DNA of 8,531 nucleotides, taken from contig JAKIVW010000080.1 in the NCBI GenBank assembly GCA_022750355.1, forward strand, positions 1 through 8,531, given 5' to 3'. The notes under the pieces are model-generated. The model was not told the DNA's origin. It did not search any database and worked only from the letters and a program-made list of their open reading frames with translations. Source of the stretch: Thermoplasmata archaeon. GTDB lineage: Archaea > Thermoplasmatota > Thermoplasmata > Lutacidiplasmatales > UBA184. Position numbers and translations under genes: made by a program. Shown in pieces: positions 6,615 to 8,531 of the stretch (position 1 is its first letter; the number at the start of each line of letters is the position of its first letter).

Positions 6615-7044
6615 CCCTCGACGGGGCCGGGGGCTCCACTGGCGATGCCGCTCGCTCGATCAGACGTTTCCACGCTCGATCCGGAAGCGGCATCACCGAA
6701 AGGCGGGAGATCCGCAACAGGTCGATGCCCTCGAAGATCGGGTCCGTACGGATCTCGGCGAGCGTGACCGGACGGGGAAGCGGGCGCACTGGGACCACGT
6801 CCACGTACCACGAACGTCGCGGGTCAGTCGGGTCGGGGGCCGGCTCGGTGACGATCCGGAGGATTCCTACGCACGCTCGTTCCTCGCCGCTATGGTAGAA
6901 CATCGCCTCGTCGCCAGGGACCATCCGACGGAGATTCTGGAGCGCGGTCGCGTTGTGGACTCCGTCCCATCGAGTCCGTCCGTCGCGGACGAGGCGGTCC
7001 CAGGAATACGCGGTCGGCTCCTGCTTGACGAGCCAGTGGGCCAT
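6538..7044 (-). CDS. EVE-domain protein (THYN1-like, COG2947) with an Arg/Pro-rich basic tail
   Basis: This 168-residue protein has an EVE domain over about residues 2-131. EVE domains are PUA-like folds related to YTH domains, several of which bind modified bases such as 5-methyl- or 5-hydroxymethylcytosine in DNA; some may act on RNA. Family signatures visible are HWLVKQEP (3-10), WDGVHN (26-31), GDEAMFYHSG (44-53), WYVDV (79-83), RPVTLAEI (91-98) and RISRLSV (111-117). The aromatic-cage region around W26, F49-Y50-H51 and W79 looks intact. The tail 132-168 is Pro- then Arg-rich and very basic; its last 25 residues are encoded antisense to the 3' end of the HD gene. The gene begins 42 nt after the stop of the KaiC-like gene, without a Shine-Dalgarno but with a weak AT-rich box 25 nt upstream. 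It may be co-transcribed or separately expressed. Its role as a reader of modified nucleic acid is inferred from the family. Confidence 0.9.
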   Translation of the reverse strand: MAHWLVKQEPTAYSWDRLVRDGRTRWDGVHNATALQNLRRMVPGDEAMFYHSGEERACVGILRIVTEPAPDPTDPRRSWYVDVVPVRPLPRPVTLAEIRTDPIFEGIDLLRISRLSVMPLPDRAWKRLIERAASPVEPPAPSRVKEGTRRPAKPRARPRRGSARSRTR

Positions 7045-7064
7045 GCCGTACGGACGCCGGCGGG

Positions 7065-7074
7065 CAGAAATCTC
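7065..7074 (-). promoter_or_regulatory. Weak candidate TATA-like box for the EVE gene
   Basis: The minus strand reads GAGATTTCTG here, centred about 25 nt before the ATG at 7044 in the short gap after the KaiC-like stop. The spacing equals that of the better boxes in this window and no Shine-Dalgarno is present, but the match to an archaeal TATA box is poor. Confidence 0.3.
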
Positions 7075-7086
7075 TGTCGCAACGGG

Positions 7087-7866
7087 CTATCCGACGACGA
7101 AACCTTGCGGCCCAATGACGAACGGCCGGCGTTCGGGGTCGTGAGCGCATCCGCGCATCCGTACGACCTTGACCTGGCGGAGGGAGCGGTCGCCGATCCA
7201 TTTCCGGGTGAGGAGGATCTCCCCGCGCGTGAGAATCTCTTCCGGCATGAGGACCCCCGGATCGCTCGGGGTCGCCGTGACGAGGGCGGTGACGTTGCAT
7301 TCCGAAAGGAATCGCAGCAGCGATTGGATCTCCGTGCGCTCCGCTTGGGGGTCGACCGAGGCCTTCACCGCGAACCGTCGGATCGACGTCATCGAATCGA
7401 CGACGACCCGGGAGAAGGGTACTCCTCCCATCTGCTGACGGAGCTTCAACTGAATCCCCTGGATCGCGATGTCTTCCGCATCGGCCGGACGCTTCGTCTC
7501 CTGGGAGATGTCCCGCATCGTCTTCAGGTCGGTCATCGTGCGGATCTCCTGCACCGCCGCCTGGCGCTTGATCGCCCGGGTCCCGGGGTTGGCGTCCAGG
7601 GTCTTGACGGCCGAGAGGTCCCAGCCGAACGCCTGGACGTTCTCCATGATCTCCCCCGGAGGTTCGTCGACGGCGACCAGGAGCACTTCCTCTCCCAGAC
7701 GGAGCCCTTCGAGCAGGAAGGTGAGGCCGAGCAGGGTCTTCCCGCTCCCGCTGCCTCCGGTGACGAGGTAGGGTCGTCCTTTCCGGAGACCGCCGCCGAG
7801 CATCCGGTCGAGCCCCGGTATCCCGGTCGCGACCCGGTCTCCGCCTCCGTCTTCGGGGAGACTCAT
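7087..7866 (-). CDS. Single-domain KaiC-like RecA-superfamily ATPase (COG0467)
   Basis: This 259-residue protein has one KaiC/RecA-type P-loop ATPase domain. It begins with the KaiC signature TGIPGLDRMLGGGLRKG (14-30), followed by Walker A GGSGSGKT (37-44). The catalytic acidic pair lies in VDEPPGE (66-72): D67-E68 where KaiC has Glu-Glu. Walker B ends at D157 in RVVVDSMTS (153-161). The C-terminal VKVVRMRGCAHD block (232-243) matches the KaiC segment that reaches the neighbouring subunit's nucleotide, so an oligomeric ring is plausible. Residues about 92-148 form a long charged helical insertion before Walker B. The ATG at 7866 overlaps the upstream stop (ATGA) and has GGAGG 4 nt before it, so translation is coupled. 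Archaeal single-domain KaiC-like proteins are mostly of unknown role (signalling, motility, recombination-like). RadA is unlikely: the helix-hairpin-helix domain is absent and the signatures are KaiC-type. ArlH is unlikely because no arl genes are nearby. Confidence 0.92.
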   Translation of the reverse strand: MSLPEDGGGDRVATGIPGLDRMLGGGLRKGRPYLVTGGSGSGKTLLGLTFLLEGLRLGEEVLLVAVDEPPGEIMENVQAFGWDLSAVKTLDANPGTRAIKRQAAVQEIRTMTDLKTMRDISQETKRPADAEDIAIQGIQLKLRQQMGGVPFSRVVVDSMTSIRRFAVKASVDPQAERTEIQSLLRFLSECNVTALVTATPSDPGVLMPEEILTRGEILLTRKWIGDRSLRQVKVVRMRGCAHDPERRPFVIGPQGFVVG

Positions 7867-8321
7867 GGCGCCTCCGGGGGTGGGGCGGCCGCCACCGTTT
7901 CACTCACCGGCGGTGGATTCGGAGCGGGTGGGTCTTCCTCCGGCGGTGGGCCGGCTGTGGCGCCCACCACGGACGGGGCCTTCTTTTTCCGGATCACTCG
8001 TCGCTTCGGACGGGGCGGGGGAGGTTCGACCGAGAGACTGGGCACGACAGGGTCGGTGGCGATGGCACTGACCATGACCGGCGGTGAAGGGGTCGGAGCT
8101 TCCGCGACAACGGTGGGAACCGTCGAAGGTTCGGAGGGGAGCGCCGGCGCCTCCACCGGAGTTTTGGTCGGAAGCGCCGCCGCTTTCTTTCGAGTCCCCG
8201 TAGTGGAGCGTTTGCGCTTTTTCGGCGCAGGGGTTGCCGGAATCGGATTGGCCGCGGCTTCCGCGGGCACCACCGCGACAGCGGAAACGGAAGGGGAAGT
8301 CGTGGGTGGAGCCGCAATCAC
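7863..8321 (-). CDS. Disordered Pro/Ala-rich protein with basic clusters, coupled to the KaiC-like gene
   Basis: From the GTG at 8321 there are 152 residues, nearly all low-complexity Pro/Ala/Val/Thr/Ser/Glu, with no predicted globular core or membrane segment. Basic clusters stand out: KKRKR (34-38), RKK (44-46) and RPKRRVIRKKK (104-114). An acidic EED follows at 128-130. Such clusters could bind nucleic acid or an acidic partner; no family is recognised. The TGA stop overlaps the KaiC-like ATG by 4 nt, so the two are probably made together. Codon use is less GC3-biased than in neighbouring genes. The start is uncertain: this frame stays open to the window edge (8531), so it may be the tail of a longer protein. 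The alternative is that GTG overlaps the TGA of an upstream gene (GTGA). No Shine-Dalgarno is seen before the GTG. Confidence 0.55.
   Translation of the reverse strand: MIAAPPTTSPSVSAVAVVPAEAAANPIPATPAPKKRKRSTTGTRKKAAALPTKTPVEAPALPSEPSTVPTVVAEAPTPSPPVMVSAIATDPVVPSLSVEPPPPRPKRRVIRKKKAPSVVGATAGPPPEEDPPAPNPPPVSETVAAAPPPEAP
7871..7875 (-). promoter_or_regulatory. Shine-Dalgarno GGAGG for the KaiC-like gene
   Basis: GGAGG on the minus strand lies 4 nt before the ATG at 7866, inside the last codons of the preceding cistron. With the ATGA stop/start overlap it fixes the start and indicates translational coupling. Confidence 0.6.
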
Positions 8322-8531
8322 GGAGGCCGCGGGGGCGACGTGGACGGGAGCTGGGGGGGCCGAGGGGGCGCGGTCCGCGCGGGGGGGATCGGGGGCGGAG
8401 TTGGAGCTGTCGCGGGAGTCGGGCCTGGAAGGTGAACTGCCTGCGGGAGCGGGGGAGGCGAAGCTCGTCCGGCGTGGGGAGGCCGAGGGGCCGCGGCGGG
8501 CTCGACGGCGGTTGGGGCCGCGAGCTCCGCG
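8318..8531 (-). CDS. Possible Pro/Ala-rich C-terminus of an upstream gene (frame uncertain)
   Basis: One minus-strand frame enters from the right edge and ends with TGA at 8320-8318. It encodes about 70 Ala/Pro/Thr-rich residues, starting AELAAPTAVEPAAAPRPP, which resemble in composition the tails of the TPR and basic proteins in this window. Its stop overlaps the GTG at 8321 in a GTGA junction. The frame of the 7863-8321 gene is also open through here but reads as Arg/Ser-rich, so only one of the two is likely coding. Runs of seven G at 8353-8359 and 8381-8387 could also hide a frameshift that joins them. The choice is not settled by the sequence alone. Confidence 0.35.
   Translation of the reverse strand, partial: AELAAPTAVEPAAAPRPPHAGRASPPPLPQAVHLPGPTPATAPTPPPIPPARTAPPRPPQLPSTSPPRPP

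Noticed and set aside
6615..6660. Terminator after the HD gene
   Set aside because: No T-rich stretch or stable hairpin followed by T residues is visible; the region codes for the EVE protein on the other strand.
7087..7866. Assignment of the KaiC-like protein as RadA or ArlH
   Set aside because: There is no helix-hairpin-helix DNA-binding domain as in RadA and no archaellum genes nearby; the motifs fit the general single-domain KaiC-like group.
8369..8381. Small inverted repeat GCGCGG-T-CCGCGC as a possible terminator or operator
   Set aside because: A one-base centre cannot form a stable loop, no T tract follows, and such palindromes are frequent in sequence this G+C-rich.

Overview
The window looks like archaeal chromosome, most simply a high-G+C Thermoplasmata-like or similar euryarchaeal lineage. 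Three lines of evidence point this way. Three genes (start codons at 630, 5259 and 5361) have a TATA-like box 25-29 nt upstream of the start codon and no Shine-Dalgarno, the pattern of archaeal leaderless transcripts. Downstream cistrons instead carry a Shine-Dalgarno or overlap their neighbour. The gene content (KaiC-like ATPase, EVE protein, very large TPR protein) also fits. G+C is roughly two thirds by eye, with strong GC3 bias, so many long shadow frames exist. The lineage is an inference; no rRNA or marker gene is present.

Layout, left to right. At 1-62 (minus) is the N-terminus of a gene that runs out of the window and probably begins with a CPxC zinc ribbon. One base upstream of it, 64-630 (minus) encodes a four-helix membrane protein with a Pro/Ser/Thr tail. 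At 688-5259 (minus) is a 1523-residue protein: about 30 TPR-like repeats, an unrecognised helical domain, a compact eight-ligand RING-like zinc finger and a Pro/Ala-rich basic tail. A 101-bp divergent promoter region (5260-5360) separates it from an HD-domain phosphohydrolase of the SAMHD1/EF1143-type dNTPase family (5361-6614, plus, GTG start), in which the whole catalytic residue set is visible.

That gene converges on, and overlaps by 77 bp, a minus-strand cluster read from the right edge. The cluster is a Pro-rich C-terminus (8318-8531, frame uncertain), a small disordered protein with basic clusters (7863-8321), a single-domain KaiC/RecA-like ATPase (7087-7866, translationally coupled by ATGA) and an EVE-domain protein (6538-7044) that may also have its own promoter.

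The dNTPase controls nucleotide pools and EVE domains read modified bases, so the convergent pair suggests a nucleic-acid or nucleotide theme, but the sequence does not prove that they cooperate. The least explained pieces are the TPR/helical/RING-like protein and the disordered basic protein coupled to the KaiC-like ATPase. No RNA genes, CRISPR arrays, insertion sequences, att sites or convincing terminators were seen. Apart from the regions named above, gaps between genes are under 60 bp.
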